In this document: one piece after another, positions 62,821 through 64,000 of the stretch
Position numbering within the stretch: position 1 is the stretch's first letter
Layout of the letters: each line of letters begins with the position of its first letter
Assembly: GCA_964036195.1 (NCBI GenBank)
Contig: CAXIWS010000780.1
Coordinates: 1 to 64,000 of the forward strand
Source: Sphaerolaimus hirsutus
Lineage: Eukaryota > Nematoda > Chromadorea > Monhysterida > Sphaerolaimidae
Direction of reading: 5' to 3'
Length of the DNA: 64,000 bases
Notes under the pieces: model-generated
What the model was told of the DNA's origin: nothing
What the model saw: only the letters and a program-made list of their open reading frames with translations
Databases searched by the model: none
Translations under genes and position numbers: made by a program

Positions 62821-64000
62821 GATTGCATGACATTGTGCTATCACCAAGCCGGAACGGACATTGTGCGGCAGTTGGCAGAACTTCAAAAGTCCTGCTGAAC
62901 ATCAATTGGCCTTGGCTGAGCGTTGGCTGTTGATTTGCAGACAGCATTGTGCCAAAGTCACGGCACTCCTGTCTACATCCTGGGAGCGGTTCTACGCTCA
63001 CGCGCGGAGGACACTGGAGTTCTGACAAGCCTGTCAGGATTTCAGGCAGCTTTCACCAGTGTTCTGGCAAGGTGCTAGACGCTGGGCGGCACCGGCATTT
63101 GACAAGGAGTCATTGTCGGACGGTGGTCAAACTTTCGCTGGACGCTCCTGGTCATCCGGACGCCAGTGACCGCTCGCACGTCCTTCCTATGCCAAGGGAG
63201 GGTGACCTGACGGAGACAGGATCGCCACAGAGCCACGCTAGTCAAAGGGCTGTTTTTTGGGCATTCGCGGAGGTCCCTCGCTCCACTGGGTAAGAGTGGA
63301 CTCATACCTCGGAAGTGCAAAAGTAGGGGTATCAGTGTACAAAGGGCTGTAGCTGACAGAGGGCTGTAGCTGACAGAGAGTGGATTTGAAAACCAAGTAT
63401 TAGGATACTTGGTAGCGTGTAGGGGCTTTGCGGAGCTCCCATCAAATATACACGCTGTGCCTGCTCGGTACCATCAGATCAAACAGCACAAAAGTGCCAG
63501 AATTCTGCATTGCACAGGCGCAATTGCAGAGCAGTGTACAGAAACACTGCCCAGAATCAGAAAGTGCACCAGAGTGCACAGAAACGTGTCACGGGCGACA
63601 CGGCAAGCGCAGCACTGCGCACAGCGGCACAGGAGCCGCTCAGGAAAGCAAGTGGCCGGCGTGGTCACAAGGCACACAGGCGTGCCAGAAAGAGCGCCAG
63701 AGATATCAGGAAGAGTGTGTACGGACCCTCTTTGGGCGCACACTGCTGGGCAAATAAATTGTTTATTGTCCAGGTGGATTTGACCGGTCTGTTAAAGTCA
63801 ACGCGTGTAAACAATCACGTCAGGGGCTTTAGGAACACACCTGGTGCCAGTGCAGTAAAGGTCAACGCGTGAGAACACGTCAGGGGCCTGTAGGACTGCA
63901 TTGGTATTGTGCGTGGCACAACAAATCCGTGGTGCACAGAGCACTACTGAAAGACGCAGAGAAGCGTCACAGGCGTCACAGGAGACACACTATAAGGGGA
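62821..64000 (+). other. 5' leader of plus-strand element
   Basis: Homologous to 14037-15222. Contains a direct repeat of GGGCTGTAGCTGACAGAG (63343-63379), the 8-bp stem-loop (63393-63412) and the 64-bp tandem repeat (63797 and 63861). Sense frames of 114, 124 and 120 codons overlap here, but they vary freely between copies and are probably not translated as proteins of interest. Confidence 0.7.

Larger units (their letters stand above)
61502..64000 (+). mobile_element. 5' end of a subfamily A element in plus orientation, right end outside window
   Basis: LTR, PBS and nearly all of the leader. Inserted into pol of the right-hand element after CTGAC (61497-61501), the expected target duplication. 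By comparison with the composite element, the gag start should lie about six bases beyond the window end. Confidence 0.88.

Overview
The window shows no recognisable host gene. It is a pile-up of BEL/Pao-type LTR retroelements that carry an envelope gene, inserted into and around a simple 13/14-bp satellite. The elements have a Pao-type gag, a DTGS aspartic protease, an RT with a YVDN motif C, RNase H, an HHCC/DDE integrase and a class III-like membrane glycoprotein. The primer-binding site is complementary to the 3' end of a metazoan tRNA-Ser. This points to an invertebrate animal. A nematode is my best guess (Tas-like BEL/Pao elements with a herpesvirus-gB-like env are known from Ascaris, and YVDN is in my recollection common in nematode Pao RTs), but nothing here proves the species.

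Layout. (1) 1-16556, minus strand: a composite element of subfamily A whose left end lies outside the window. From its 5' LTR (15241-16556) it reads PBS, 1.2-kb leader, gag (frameshifted), pol (C-terminally truncated), then a recombination junction at about 8200, a second gag lacking its N-terminus, a second pol, and env running off the left edge. (2) 16557-21288: satellite. (3) 21289-34361, minus: a complete 13,073-bp subfamily B element with LTRs that look identical (1413 bp), a perfect 5-bp target duplication TTGAC, and one uninterrupted 2897-codon gag-pro-pol-env frame. (4) 34362-55393: the continuation of the satellite, split by element 3; it contains kilobase-scale internal duplications. 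(5) 55394-61501, minus: the 3' part of another subfamily A element (3' LTR, env, C-terminal pol). It is cut at 61501 by (6) 61502-64000, plus: a further subfamily A element of which only the 5' LTR, PBS and leader are visible; the window ends a few bases before the expected gag start.

How it works together. Gag, protease, RT/RNase H, integrase and a membrane glycoprotein make a retrovirus-like particle system. Its unusual feature is that env is in the same frame as gag-pol with no stop between them, so the glycoprotein must be released from a giant polyprotein through an internal signal sequence. Subfamily A originally had the same layout. In the composite element gag and pol are separated by a 1-nt deletion, and in the right-hand element pol and env are separated by a 13-nt deletion. 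Element 3 is the youngest and nearly intact, but it has His-to-Tyr at the first zinc ligand of integrase and a 3-nt interruption in its PBS. The leaders carry repeated stem-loops with covarying stems that could be packaging signals. All visible insertion junctions lie in the satellite or in a satellite-like sequence.
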